Assembly: GCA_903772945.1 (NCBI GenBank)
Contig: CAICTM010000215.1
Location: forward strand, 26,320-90,319
DNA from: Seminavis robusta
Lineage: Eukaryota; Bacillariophyta; Bacillariophyceae; Naviculales; Naviculaceae
DNA length: 64,000 nucleotides
Direction: 5' to 3'
Below are positions 21,122 through 31,709 of this stretch, piece by piece. Numbering within the stretch: position 1 is the first letter of the stretch; each line of letters begins with the position of its first letter. The notes under the pieces are model-generated. The model ran no database searches. It worked only from the letters and a program-made list of their open reading frames with translations, and was not told the DNA's origin. Both the position numbers and the translations under genes were made by a program.

Positions 21122-22699
21122 ATGCCAACACCAATGCGAGCTAGCAAGCCTGATAAGGCTGGAGCTGTTCTTGCCAGGAAGAGAGAAATAAGCATCGATA
21201 ATTGTATTCAAGCAATTGCTTCTCTCAACCAGACAGCCACTGAGGTAGCTGATTGGCGAACTGTACTGAGGGACATCAAAGCTGCTTTGGAGCCCGAGAA
21301 AATCACTGAAAATCAAAAGAGAAAGGTTCTTCAAACACTGAACCAGTTGGTTATTGATGCTCAACGAGTGAGCAAGCAAATCAAGAGTTGCAACAAAGCA
21401 CTTTCTCCTGTACCCGGGCTTCAGGCTGGTTTGAATCGAGCTGCTGCAATCAGAAGGGAGGCTTTGGGAAACCAGCCACTAGCAATATCGTCTACTGCTC
21501 ATGAAAGGTTAGCTGCTAGAGTTGATGAGTTCACTACAGTGTCTTCCAAAAAAGGAAAGTCCTCCCGAACGACTGCTAGTGGCACGAAGAAAGCCTCACC
21601 CTCGGATGATGCTGTTGGGTTGGTCCCACTGCCAATTGATGGGGTTATGTATGATCGCCGTGAGCTTCTTGGAGTGTTGATTCAAGGACAAGAGAACTCA
21701 AACAAGGGCCTGGTTATTCGAGAGATAATCGAGAAGAAGCTTGTACCTGTCAAGCAATCAACTATTTATTTGTTGTGGCAGCAATTCCAAAAGCACAAGC
21801 AAAATGGTGGAACTTTGGATACATTTCCCAATGATCACTGGTTCAAGAAAAAGGGCAAGGAACCGTTTGATGAGTTCACTACACAGGCTTCCAGAAAAAG
21901 AAAGTCCTCCCCAACAACTGCCAATAGCACAAAGCCAACCTCATCCTTGGATGATGCTGTTGGGTTGGTCTCACTTCCGTGTGACGAGTCCACTACACCT
22001 CCTTCCAAAAAAAGAAATTCCTCTGGAACGGCTGCCAGCGGCACAAAAGAAATCCCCCCCTCTGATGATGGGTTGGTCTCACTTCCGTTTGATGAATCCA
22101 CCACACCGCCTTCCGAAAAAAGAAATTCCTCTAAAACGACTGCCAGTGACACAACACAACACAACCCCTCGGATGATGCTGTTGGGTTGGTTCCACTTCC
22201 TATTGATGGGGTTATGTATGATCGCCATGAGCTTCTTAGAGTTTTGACTCAAGGACAAAAGAACTCGAACAAGGGCCTGGTTATTCGAGAGGTCATCAAG
22301 AAGAAACTTGTACCTATCAAACAATCATCTATTTATTTGTTGTGGCAGCAATTCCAAAAGCATAAGAAAAATGGGGGATCTTTGGATACATTTCCAAATG
22401 ATCACTGGTTCAAGAAAAAGGGCAGGGAACCATTTCTTTTGAATACAGAGGTGGAAGAGATAGCGGCCTGGCTAAAGACACAGCCCGGTAGAACCATCCC
22501 CAAAGATGAGCTGAGAACCATGATGATCCAAAAGAAGAGAGACAGATTAGAACGGGAGGGCCAAGTTGTTCTTGAGGAATCAATGATTACTCCTTGTGAT
22601 AAAGTTGTTGAAAACTACTCCGTCACAATCACGGATCTTGCTGGTGGCAGCGCTTTTCAGAATTCCATTCCAAAAACACCAAAGACTCGGAAAGCCTAA
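21122..22699 (+). CDS. Mosaic protein with duplicated 89-residue domain; function unknown
   Basis: 525 residues from ATG 21122 (MPTPMRASKPDK), no introns. Residues 20-120 are helical (coiled-coil-like, rich in Lys and Gln). Then an 89-residue module occurs twice without gaps (21601-21868 and 22168-22435), containing LLGVLIQGQENSNKGLVI, STIYLLWQQFQKHK and a closing HWFKKKG; the pattern of helices around STIYLLW suggests a helix-turn-helix DNA-binding fold (inference). A Ser/Lys linker (DESTTPPSKKRNSS type) occurs four times. The C-terminal part has a charged helix, KDELRTMMIQKKRDRLERE. It could be a DNA-binding part of a transposon-derived protein. Just past the stop, another frame reads coding-like for about 35 codons, so the gene may be truncated. 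Confidence 0.7.
   Translation: MPTPMRASKPDKAGAVLARKREISIDNCIQAIASLNQTATEVADWRTVLRDIKAALEPEKITENQKRKVLQTLNQLVIDAQRVSKQIKSCNKALSPVPGLQAGLNRAAAIRREALGNQPLAISSTAHERLAARVDEFTTVSSKKGKSSRTTASGTKKASPSDDAVGLVPLPIDGVMYDRRELLGVLIQGQENSNKGLVIREIIEKKLVPVKQSTIYLLWQQFQKHKQNGGTLDTFPNDHWFKKKGKEPFDEFTTQASRKRKSSPTTANSTKPTSSLDDAVGLVSLPCDESTTPPSKKRNSSGTAASGTKEIPPSDDGLVSLPFDESTTPPSEKRNSSKTTASDTTQHNPSDDAVGLVPLPIDGVMYDRHELLRVLTQGQKNSNKGLVIREVIKKKLVPIKQSSIYLLWQQFQKHKKNGGSLDTFPNDHWFKKKGREPFLLNTEVEEIAAWLKTQPGRTIPKDELRTMMIQKKRDRLEREGQVVLEESMITPCDKVVENYSVTITDLAGGSAFQNSIPKTPKTRKA
21601..22435 (+). repeat. Gapless 268-bp internal direct duplication
   Basis: 21601-21868 and 22168-22435 align with a constant offset of 567 bp and no indel, with scattered substitutions. 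It encodes the repeated module of the mosaic protein. Confidence 0.9.
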
Positions 22700-23616
22700 G
22701 TAATACCAACAATCTTCTATCTGATCCTGCCAGCCAAACTTTACTCTGATTGGTTCAACAGCATGATGGAACCTATATTCTAGAAGTTCGCTTATCCATT
22801 CACAGGGATGGATCTTACAGAGTTTGGGACAAGAACGAGAAATCATGGAGGCAGCAATAATACATGCATGGCTTTGGGGGCTCCACAATGATTCCATTCT
22901 GGAGCAGAAAACAAGGAGATTGCTGAAACTAGTAGTGGATGTTACCAGTGAGGACAGCAGAAGTATGGAAACAATCAACAAAGACTTGAGGGCCTTTGAA
23001 TGTCAGCGCAGGGCAATCAACTACCGGTATACGGGTATGATGGAATCTGTAAATAGATTGTGTCTCACTCCCAGCCAGAACATCTCAAGCAACCCTGGCT
23101 GGGAAAAGGCTCTCAAATATGGTTCCTAGATTGTAGCAATAACTATGATAGCACCTTGTCGTGTTTGTAACTTGTGTGGCTGATATGGAGGCTGTGGCAA
23201 CCGGGGCTTACATACATGTATGCATACCGGTACTAGCTCGCTAGCTAGCTGGTACCGGTACCTAGATATCAGCATCGGTACGGATATAATCAGCAGCTCG
23301 GCTGGTTGCACAAATATGGATTTCGGTGGCTATCCGGTTGGTTGGTGTTCCGTGTTGTTGGTTTTTAGTTGCTGTGGGCTTCTGCCACGTCACCTGAAAA
23401 AGCTGCTTGAGTGACATCCAACCGCTCACAATTTATTTTGGCTGGAGCATCAGACTTGGATCTTGCTTCACTTCAGCGCGATTGCCCAAGCAGACAGCCG
23501 CATTTTTCACCGCCTATTCATTCCAAACAATACATGTACCTCACAAAACACACAGCCGCGAACCAGCACAACAATTATTCAAACAAAGCAAGGAAGCAGA
23601 GCAGATCCTCTCTACA
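22700..23616. other. Intergenic with possible coding remnant
   Basis: A frame from about 22745 to 22860 reads coding-like (EVRLSIHRDGSYRVWDKNE) and another from 22824 to 23129 stays open for 101 codons without an ATG start; neither is recognised. At 23227-23263 CTAGCTAGCT adjoins GGTACCGGTACC. The end holds the leader of the DOMON/b561 gene. Confidence 0.4.
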
Positions 23617-25503
23617 ATGAAAACAGTGTTTCCACTCTCCCTGTTGCCGCTTCTGGCGTTCACTGGCGCTCAAGATTGCTCCAACTTTCAAGCTCTTCAT
23701 TCGTTTCAGCCTGGCGTTGAACTGGAATGGGTCGTTACCGTGGACGATGAGAGCCCCACCGGAGGTCTCTTTCGCGCTCAAGTGACCTACGAAGGTCTAG
23801 GATGGGTGGGCTTGGGATTCAGCCCCACAGGAGGCATGGTCGGGTCCTTGGCTGTGATTGGTCTGCCCGATGCACCAGACGGAGACTCCAACCCTGGCAA
23901 ATACGATTTGTTGTCGTACAGTCCCACCACAGCGGATCTGTCCAGTCAACAAACCCTCATGGACCACAGCGTGACACAGAATGAAACTCATACTGTCCTT
24001 ACATTTTCAAAGTACCTGAAAGAGGATGGAGAAATAGAAATTAATCCTCAAGGCGACAATTTCATTTTGGTTGCTACTGGATCCTCGAATACATTTGGTT
24101 ACCATGCGTTTCGCGCTTCCGAGTCTCTGACCTTTGAACCTTGTGAAGAGCCTCCAGCCGTCGATGCCGATGCGGCCGCCATGGATACTGATGCGGCCGC
24201 CGTCGACACGTCGGCTGCTCCCACTGGATCACCCACCATTTCCATGGCGCCGACAACCTCACCCACCAATGGACCCACAGAAGCTCCAACAGAAATGATC
24301 ATTCCTGATACTTCGCCCCCTGGTGAAATCGTCAATTGCTCCGAGTTTCAATCCACCCACGCGTTTGACGATATCCCCATGACGATCGAATATGTGGTCG
24401 TCGAGGACGACAGTCCCAATCTAGGAATTTTGAGCGCTCGGGTGACATATGAAGGGGTTGGGTACGTCGGGATGGGATTTTCCAGCGATGGTCGCATGGT
24501 AGGACCGCAACATCTTGCAGTAATCGGAGAGCCAGATGAACCGGAGGGTCCTTCGAATCCAGGAAAGCGCAACTTGGCGGGTTTTGACACCACTGCGAAC
24601 GCCCTCACCGATCAACAGACGCTGATGAATCACTCCATTTTTCAAAATGACACCCACACCGTCTTGGAGTTTTCCAAGTACTTGAAAGAGGACGGAGAAA
24701 TTGAGATCAATCCTTCCGGAACCAACTTTATCCTGGTGGCGGCAGGAATATCCAACGCTTTTGGATCTCATAGGTACCGAGCGTCTGTCGGTCTTGTCTT
24801 CCAGCCTTGCGTAGAAGGCCAATTGGCCAGCAATGTCACAGCAGCTGGAGCCGTCTCGATTGAATTTGACGACAAGAAGCGATTCTTCAAAGTTCATGGC
24901 ATCATGGCTGCTATTGCTTGGGGTCTGTTGGCTCCGTTGGCCATTGCCAATAGCATGTGCCGCCACTTGATTCCCAAACAGGGGCTTTGGTTCGAGGCAC
25001 ACCGCGGATTCAATATTATGGTGTTTGTGCTGACGGTCATTGCGTTTGCCGTGGTCGTCAAGGCGCTGGAGGATACGAGCGGCGGCAATGCGGACCATTT
25101 CAAACCTCGCGAAGGAGCATTGGGCAAACATCACACGATCGGGTTGGTCGTCTTTATCTTGGTCATTGTGCAGTGCATTGGTGGCATGATGCGACCCCAC
25201 CTTCCTTCTCCCGGTGAGAAACCTTCCGCTATCCGTGTCATGTGGGAGTTTGGACACAAGGGTTGTGGAATTTCGCTCCTGGCCATGGGTTGGTATCAGT
25301 GCCATTCGGGGCTCGTCTTGTACGCTCGGCGATTTACTAATGAAGAGGATTACGTCGGTGTCTTTTGGGGTATCACGGCTACCATTGCGGCTATTGGCTT
25401 TGCTGGAAAGATTCACGGATTGTTGACTCGCATGCCTGAATTGCCAGCACAGAAGGCCAACGGTTCCACGGCCAACGAGGAACACGAAACTATGGATGCC
25501 TGA
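23617..25503 (+). CDS. DOMON-DOMON-cytochrome b561 membrane protein
   Basis: 628 residues, intronless. A signal peptide (MKTVFPLSLLPLLAFTGAQD) is followed by two DOMON domains, about residues 22-190 and 235-415, which are clearly duplicates: both contain LKEDGEIEINP, the QQTLM-H-S segment and a FxPC end. A Thr/Pro/Ala linker (SPTISMAPTTSPT) joins them. The C-terminal part has about five membrane helices of cytochrome b561 type, with candidate haem His residues in KVHGIMAAIAW, AHRGFNIMV, KHHTIGLVVF and FGHKGCGIS. Such proteins move electrons across a membrane, often with ascorbate outside or in the lumen. It is likely in the plasma or an endomembrane. ATG 23617 is chosen because the signal peptide begins there; the frame is open further upstream to 23407. 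Confidence 0.9.
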   Translation: MKTVFPLSLLPLLAFTGAQDCSNFQALHSFQPGVELEWVVTVDDESPTGGLFRAQVTYEGLGWVGLGFSPTGGMVGSLAVIGLPDAPDGDSNPGKYDLLSYSPTTADLSSQQTLMDHSVTQNETHTVLTFSKYLKEDGEIEINPQGDNFILVATGSSNTFGYHAFRASESLTFEPCEEPPAVDADAAAMDTDAAAVDTSAAPTGSPTISMAPTTSPTNGPTEAPTEMIIPDTSPPGEIVNCSEFQSTHAFDDIPMTIEYVVVEDDSPNLGILSARVTYEGVGYVGMGFSSDGRMVGPQHLAVIGEPDEPEGPSNPGKRNLAGFDTTANALTDQQTLMNHSIFQNDTHTVLEFSKYLKEDGEIEINPSGTNFILVAAGISNAFGSHRYRASVGLVFQPCVEGQLASNVTAAGAVSIEFDDKKRFFKVHGIMAAIAWGLLAPLAIANSMCRHLIPKQGLWFEAHRGFNIMVFVLTVIAFAVVVKALEDTSGGNADHFKPREGALGKHHTIGLVVFILVIVQCIGGMMRPHLPSPGEKPSAIRVMWEFGHKGCGISLLAMGWYQCHSGLVLYARRFTNEEDYVGVFWGITATIAAIGFAGKIHGLLTRMPELPAQKANGSTANEEHETMDA

Positions 25504-26178
25504 TCAACTTGTGCTGACCGGCGGGTGGATTTTCTGCGTCTCCTCCGACAAAATCACATCTTTTTCGTGTCGGAACAATCCACATGCCAACCGAAAGAGT
25601 GGCCTGGGCCCATATGACCTCCACCACCCATGGCACGACAGGCAGTCATCGCTAAACACCAAACCTTGCAACCTGTCGTAACCACGCCACAGACCACCAC
25701 GACATACTCACATCTTTTTGTTTTGGAACGATCTCCATGTCGAACGAAAGAGTAATAAATAGATAGGTTTTTTAGAAATCATTCTGCTCGTCGCTAGCTA
25801 GCCAGTACCATAGCGGGTGGTGATTGACTTTGTTGCCAAAGCCTTCAAGAGCCGTGCCTTCTCTGCTAGGCTTCTATGTGTTTGTGTTTGTGAAACGGCG
25901 AGAGCCCGCTACAGTACAGTCGTACCCTTCCTGTGGCCAATGCCCTTTGGCAAGACCATGAAGACGCGCTCGTGTGGGTGTGAATGAAGATATGTGGAGG
26001 CAGTAGCACCGTATCCAGAGCTCGCCCCGCTCCCTCAAAAAAACGTCACTGAAACGATGAATCGACGACCATGGCGCAATGGATCTTCAAGGGGTCCAAA
26101 ACTTTGCCATCGCTTCCTTTTCATTCCTCCCTCTCTCGATAACGAAGAAGTAAGACTCTTTCAAACCAAATTTCTACA
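25504..26178. other. Intergenic, b561 to GCSH
   Basis: No gene recognised. A short sequence containing GAACGA...CACATCTTTTTC is repeated imperfectly around 25555-25575 and 25705-25745. GCTAGCTAGCCAGTACC lies near 25794. Confidence 0.45.
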
Positions 26179-26874
26179 ATGGCAACTCTATTCGCTCGCT
26201 CTGTGGCCCGTACATCGGTTGGATCTGCTCTCCGCAGTTCCAAGGTTGTCTCTGCTTCCTCCAGACTTGGAGTTGTTCGATTGACCAGTTACTTCACCCC
26301 AGGTGCGAATACGTGGATTTTCCTGAGGTTGTTTTCTGGATCCTATCTTTGGTATGATTCTTTCAAGATACCAGATAATTGGCCTTGTCAAGATCTTCTA
26401 ATGTTTGTGTGCTCGATTCATTCCATGTGTTCTTCTCACTCTTGTTGGTTTGGTATCATGTTCCATGTTTCTTCTATCCATGTTGGCATCTCTCTTCCAA
26501 ATTATTTGATTGGCACAGCCCACGAATACGTCAAAGTGGAGGGCAACATTGGAACGGTTGGAATCACAGATTTTGCCCAATCCGCTTTGGGGGATATCGT
26601 CTTTGTGGATTTGCCCGAGGTCGATGACGATTTTGAAAAGGGTGACAGCTTTGGTTCGGTCGAGTCTGTCAAGGCTGCATCGGATGTCTATGCCCCGGTA
26701 GCAGGGAAGGTGATTGAAACCAACGACAATATCTCGGATGATCCCGGTCTCGTCAATACTGCAGCAGAAACAGATGCTTGGTTCATCAAGTTGGAAATCA
26801 GTGATGCCAGTGAATTGGATGGTCTCATGGATGAAGCTGCCTACAAGGAACACTGCGACAAGGAAGCTCATTAA
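26179..26874 (+). CDS. GCSH: Glycine cleavage system H protein
   Basis: Lipoyl carrier of the mitochondrial glycine decarboxylase complex, used in photorespiration. Exons 26179-26302 and 26519-26874 give 159 residues. The first exon encodes a mitochondrial presequence (MATLFARSVARTSVGSALRS); the mature part begins around AHEYVKVEGNIGTVGITDF. The lipoylated lysine is K93 in SVESVKAASD, followed by VYAPVAGKV. The intron (216 nt, GT..AG) is a multiple of three and contains no in-frame stop, so retention would give a 231-residue protein with a 72-residue hydrophobic insertion. The spliced form matches family length and is preferred. Confidence 0.94.
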   Translation: MATLFARSVARTSVGSALRSSKVVSASSRLGVVRLTSYFTPGANTWIFLRLFSGSYLWYDSFKIPDNWPCQDLLMFVCSIHSMCSSHSCWFGIMFHVSSIHVGISLPNYLIGTAHEYVKVEGNIGTVGITDFAQSALGDIVFVDLPEVDDDFEKGDSFGSVESVKAASDVYAPVAGKVIETNDNISDDPGLVNTAAETDAWFIKLEISDASELDGLMDEAAYKEHCDKEAH

Positions 26875-27251
26875 TTAATTACGTGAATGAATGAGGCACG
26901 TTACAACGACAACAAATGACAAAATTGACTACTAGTACGGTGACAAAAATTTCGAAAAGGCCTACAATTTTTGGAGTTGTTTTGGCCACCAAATGATGAT
27001 GTAAGCCACTGGAACAGCAATCAATCCATCAATCTTCCCGGATCTAGCTATCGTACTGGTACTGTAATTGTTGTGGTCGGTGAAAATGTTGCAATCTTCC
27101 CCTTCTAGTTTCTTAGCAAAGCTGCAGTGGAGAACTGCACCTCAAGTCTATCATATCTTAGAACCGGGCTGAGTTTTGGAAGCCAGCTACTGGAGACAAA
27201 ACTGAAGAATCCTCGGTGTTTCCCTACAATAGTGCGGTTGCCACCATGGAA
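26875..27251. other. Intergenic, convergent 3' ends
   Basis: Lies between GCSH (+) and MCM10 (-), which point towards each other. AT-rich with no gene recognised. Confidence 0.5.
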
Positions 27252-29318
27252 CTAATGGCTAAATCTGCTGAACCTCGTCCATTCAATGCCCGAGCCCAAC
27301 GTCAGGCCTCCATCTTGGACTGATCTGGACGTCAACTTGGAACGTTTCTCCGCCACAGTTTCATCCTTCTTGTTCAAGATGCGTTTGAGCACTACATCGT
27401 GTCGGGCACGAAGGCAAACCTTTGGCTCCTTCTTGAACCGCTTGTTGCTGCATGTCTTGCAAATCCATTCCTTGTCCACCACTTTCTTTTGGTCCGCCAA
27501 TAGTTGTTGTTGTGCTTTGCCCTTGGTCTTGTCTTTGCGAGCTTCTTCTTGTTCCAATTCCGTGACACGACGACGGCTTTCTGCATAGGCTTCGGCATCC
27601 GCTTCGCTAGCAAAGCGACTCTTGGTATTCATGACGGCTGCCCGATCCATGTTCTGAAGGGTAGCATTGTTTTGTACCAGGGACGATCCAAAGAACCCAG
27701 AGGCATCGGCACTGTCCTGCGCACTTTTCTTCTTCTTGTTTAGGTTTGTCGCTTTGACGTCCTTTCCATTTTGGGCACCACGCAGTTGTTTAGCCAACTC
27801 CGTTTGCCTAGACAAGATGTCGCTTGCAGATTGTTGCTCCGCAGCTGCAGTCTGGGCGAACAAGGACTGGCCACCTCCACGGTTATTGGGTCCACCCGCG
27901 GAGGCAAACATTCTGGAAGGCTTTGGAACGGCAACCGATCCGTCAAAACCTCCCATCGCAACGGTGTTCAACTTGACCGCAGATTTTCGGCCCGTAGGTC
28001 CTTGTCTACTGCTACCGGGGGTGGCCTGAGGAAGTCGTTGTCGCTTGCCCGTAGTTGTAGCGAGCCAATTGTGGGCCTCCTTATTAGTTTTGGCGGTCTT
28101 GGATCGATTGCTTCCCAAAGGTGCACGTTGGTTGTTGCTTGACGATGGAGTGGGTCGGGCCGGGCCTTTCTTCGCATAGGGGTTCTCCTTGGCCTTGAAA
28201 TTCAGTATGCCATTTGAAGCCAGTTTGGGATTGCGTTGGAGCGCAATCGGTCGGTTGAACGAGTCGGCCCGAGGTTGTCTATCTGTTGGAGCCTTCCCCT
28301 TGCTCATCTGCATGGGAACTCCTCGCATCTGCTTTGATACTACAAGGGTTTGGTGAGGGTTGTAAATCCCTTGGCCTCCTTTGGAGGGTGCTTGTGTGTT
28401 GACCTCATGTCGTAGTTGTTGTACAAAAGTTCCCTTTTTGGCACCCTTACCATTTCCTTGTTGATTTGCAGCTGCATTTGCTTGATTGCGATGGTGGTGG
28501 CAGTATTTGCCTGCACGAACATCAATGACTGTGTTACATCTTTTGGCATTGTTCACCCAATGTCCGTCAGAATTCTTGCCTTTAACAGTTGCCTGACATA
28601 CACCAAAATCTCGCGCTTTGGCCACTACAAAGATGCGTCGTTCATCATTGATGCTAAAGCTGATGGAGGTAGTGTCGACAAACTTGCTGTTTTGCTGTGG
28701 TTCTTTGGCTGGAATCAGGCGTGGATTGTCCAAGGCCACCACCATCCCTGGCTTGATTTCTCGGCAGAACTTGCTAAAGGCAGCACCAAACAGTAACACT
28801 GTCACAGAAGGACCAGTGTTAATGTTGCTGCCCATGGTCAAAACACAAAAAGCATTGCCTTTGGCAGCAATCTTGGTTCCTGAGTTGGTAAAGACAAGAC
28901 CCACAGTGAATAGGTTGGTATTGCCATGGACATTGGCGGGAGAAACAACCAGCGCTGGGTCAATCAAAAGATGATTCAGGGCAGCTAGACACATGGCTCC
29001 CAACGCGGCCGGAGATTGGTAGTTTCGAGTCTGAATGTATTCCAACAAATCAAGCGATCCAACTTTGCGGTCCAGCATGCGCATCTTCAAGATACTATCC
29101 ACCTGTGCTTCGCCAGTTTCAGCCGCTGTCTTTTTCTTTGCTTTCTTCGTGGCTGGCCTCCCCCCTGCATGATGGCCGTTGTTGTTGTCTGCATTGTGGG
29201 GTGTGACGTTGCGCACTGTCGACGAAGAGTTGGAAGGAGAGCGAGTATTTACAGGTTCTTCTGGCTCCGGTGGCAACAGGTCGTCCCCACCTTCCATTAA
29301 AGCCAAGAGATCATCCAT
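27252..29318 (-). CDS. MCM10: DNA replication initiation factor MCM10
   Basis: Links the CMG helicase to polymerase alpha during origin activation. Single exon, 688 residues. An acidic start (MDDLLALMEGGDD) is followed by a basic low-complexity stretch, then the OB fold from about residue 95 to 235 (FTVGLVFTNSGTKIAAKGNA, VTVLLFGAAFSKFC, MVVALDNPRLI). The CCCH zinc finger is at about 240-280 (FGVCQATVKGK, AKRCNTVIDVRAGKYCHHH). A long Lys/Gln-rich middle follows, with a basic signature PYAKKGPARPTP near 385. The C-terminus holds a zinc ribbon (WICKTCSNKRFKKEPKVC) as in metazoan MCM10. Nuclear. Confidence 0.92.
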   Translation of the reverse strand: MDDLLALMEGGDDLLPPEPEEPVNTRSPSNSSSTVRNVTPHNADNNNGHHAGGRPATKKAKKKTAAETGEAQVDSILKMRMLDRKVGSLDLLEYIQTRNYQSPAALGAMCLAALNHLLIDPALVVSPANVHGNTNLFTVGLVFTNSGTKIAAKGNAFCVLTMGSNINTGPSVTVLLFGAAFSKFCREIKPGMVVALDNPRLIPAKEPQQNSKFVDTTSISFSINDERRIFVVAKARDFGVCQATVKGKNSDGHWVNNAKRCNTVIDVRAGKYCHHHRNQANAAANQQGNGKGAKKGTFVQQLRHEVNTQAPSKGGQGIYNPHQTLVVSKQMRGVPMQMSKGKAPTDRQPRADSFNRPIALQRNPKLASNGILNFKAKENPYAKKGPARPTPSSSNNQRAPLGSNRSKTAKTNKEAHNWLATTTGKRQRLPQATPGSSRQGPTGRKSAVKLNTVAMGGFDGSVAVPKPSRMFASAGGPNNRGGGQSLFAQTAAAEQQSASDILSRQTELAKQLRGAQNGKDVKATNLNKKKKSAQDSADASGFFGSSLVQNNATLQNMDRAAVMNTKSRFASEADAEAYAESRRRVTELEQEEARKDKTKGKAQQQLLADQKKVVDKEWICKTCSNKRFKKEPKVCLRARHDVVLKRILNKKDETVAEKRSKLTSRSVQDGGLTLGSGIEWTRFSRFSH

Positions 29319-29650
29319 CTTTTCCTTTCACGCTGCCGTGCTAGCTAGTAGTTTGTGGCACAGAGTTATTAATAGTTGTTTCCCTTCTTTGAAGTTTGTT
29401 CTCTGCAAAAAAATGGTTGCGAAGGAGGTTCGCGCCAAAAATTCTCAGGAGCAAATCCGCCACGAGCGAGCGGTCTGGCTGTCCCGCCAAGAGACGCGCT
29501 GATCGGGGCTGAGAGAAAGAAAACCATGGACAACATTGTGGAACTCTTGGTTGAAACGAAGTCTCCATCGGTGCCGCAATGCCACAACTTACTTGGCCAC
29601 AACTGCGTCGGAAACAACCACAATAGAAGTTTTAAGAAAACGTTTTCAAG
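29319..29650. other. Intergenic, MCM10 to repeat-family copy 2
   Basis: 332 bp between divergently oriented MCM10 and the pseudogene. A GCTAGCTAG motif occurs at about 29340. Nothing else recognised. Confidence 0.5.
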
Positions 29651-31381
29651 ATGGAGAAAGACAATGTCAAGAGAGATTTACAGTGCAGCAGCTTAGTATC
29701 ACCCAAGCAGCCCAAGCGATCAAAGCATTCAATTGAAGTATCCAGCCAAGGTGTCTCGGAAGGTATTTCTTGTATCTTACAGCAGCTCAGTCCGGCATTG
29801 GACAAAACACTGCCAAGGCAGCAGTGCAGCACCTCCAAACTGCACTGGCTCTACAGGAACAGGTGAATGCAGTTGTACACCAGGCTAAAACCAATCTCAG
29901 GGTTGCTTCAGGAGCAGAATCCTGTTTGAAGCATGAGGACATTTGGGTCCAAAAGATCTTCCCTTTTCTTGGTATGGGCCAATTTGCCTTTGTGGCACCA
30001 GTAAGCTACAACAGGAAGGAGCTCTACAAAGCTTACTGTAAGACAGTGGAAAATCCTCCAGAGGTGCAAGTAGGCATTGTTGTCAGAAATTCTGCTATTG
30101 AGATGCAAGGAGGCATTTTCAGCAAGCCTGTTGTTGGTAGGGGTTTGGCAACCTATTCTGATGCTTTCTACAGTGCAATTTTCTCCAGTGTCCCCCGTGC
30201 AGAGTATTGGTACACCAACAAACTTGTCGGCACTTTTGAAGAGATCAATGGATGTATGTGCTGCAGCTGCCAAATCAGGTAATATTCATGTTGTTGAGTG
30301 GGCCCAAAACAAAGAAGGATTCGGTTGGAATGCAAAGACATGTGAGAGTGCTGCAGCAAATGGTCACATCAAAGTGCTGAAATATGCACATGAGAATGGC
30401 TGCCCATGGGATCAGCGTACATGCAGCAATGCTGCTATGAATGGTCATTTGGAAGTACTCAAATATGCACGCACATGAGAAGGGCTGTCCTTGGAATGAA
30501 GAAACATGCAAAAATGCTACACAGTTTGGCCATTTTGATGTGCTGAAGTATGCCCATGAGAATCACTGTCCATGGGATGAAGGTACCTGTAAAAATGCTG
30601 CTACGCATGGACATCTCGACATCCTCAAATATGCCCATGAGAATGGCTGTCGATGGAACCTACACACCTGCTTAAATGCTGCACAATTTGGCCATTTGGA
30701 TTGCAATATGCACATGAGAATGCCTGTCCATGGGATGAGGAGACATGCGAAGGTGCTGCTGAAAATGGCCATTTGGAGTGCCTCAAATATGCCCACGAGC
30801 ATGGCTGTCCTTGGGATAACTATACCTGTAGGGCGGCTGCTGAGACTGGCCATTTGGAGTGCCTCAAATATGCCCACGAGCATGGCTGTCCTTGGAATAA
30901 CTATACCTGTAGGGCAGCTGCTGAGAATGGTCATCTGGATGTCCTCAAATATGCCCACGAAAATGGCTGTGAATGGGATGAAGGCACGTGTTCCCATGCT
31001 GCAATGAATGGTCATCTGGCTGTCCTCAAATATGCCCACGAAAATGGCTGTGAATGGGCTGAAGGCACGTGTTCCCATGTTGCAATGAATGGTAATCTGG
31101 AAGTGCTCAAGTATGCCCATGAAAAAGGTTGTGCCTGGGATGAAAACACGTGCCACTTGGCTGTTCCCAAAGGTCACCTAGAAGTGCTACAATATTTACA
31201 TGAAAATGGCTGTCCATGGGATGAAAACACATGCCGTGAAGCTGTTAAATGGGGCCAATTGGAGGTGCTGAAATATGCAATTGAGAATGGGTGCCCATAT
31301 CACGACCATGACTTGATGGCAGCGAGTTATAGCGAGGTACTTGATTGGGTTCAAAGCTTCTTCTCGCAGAGGGATGACTGA
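29651..31381 (+). pseudogene. Ankyrin-like 27-residue repeat gene, frameshifted copy
   Basis: Second family member. It starts with an ATG at 29651 and a KR-rich N-terminus like its relatives and carries the conserved block (SCLKHEDIWVQKIFPFLG, FAFVAPVSYNRKELYKA) and about 14 repeat units. The frame is broken at four places: near 29795; near 30250; at 30467-30474, where GCAC is duplicated (+4) and a stop follows at once; and after 30704, where four bases of the usual GATTGCCTCAAATATGC are missing (-4). The last two would cancel in phase, but the intervening stop prevents read-through. Repeats remain well conserved, so inactivation looks recent. No splice signals explain the shifts. Confidence 0.82.
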
Positions 31382-31709
31382 ACTCTCCTAGATAAAAAGC
31401 AAACTGATGGAGTACTTTTTATACTTTTTGCGCTTCATGGTGGTGGTTGCTGGGAGAACAGTTTTGATAATAGGTCTAACTATGCGTCAATACACGGAAA
31501 CGTAGTGATGTCTTCATGTTGTATTTTGTTTGATTATATATTTGCATTTAGTTTCTACTGTCGTACCCTGTGCCCTTGACTTTCGAAAAATTGTATGTAG
31601 CTAGCTATGAGTGGAGGATTCCAGTGACCCTGTGCATCCCGCCCACCCAACCCAATGCCTCCGGCAAATATTTACTCTTGGGTACAACAGCACTCTTGGC
31701 TGTTTCCAT
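31382..31709. other. Intergenic, convergent 3' ends
   Basis: AT-rich 328 bp between the pseudogene and the next gene (-). TAGCTAGCTATG near 31600; no gene. Confidence 0.5.

Noticed and set aside
24421-25485. 354-codon minus-strand ORF
   Set aside because: Antisense shadow of the DOMON/b561 gene with no domain.
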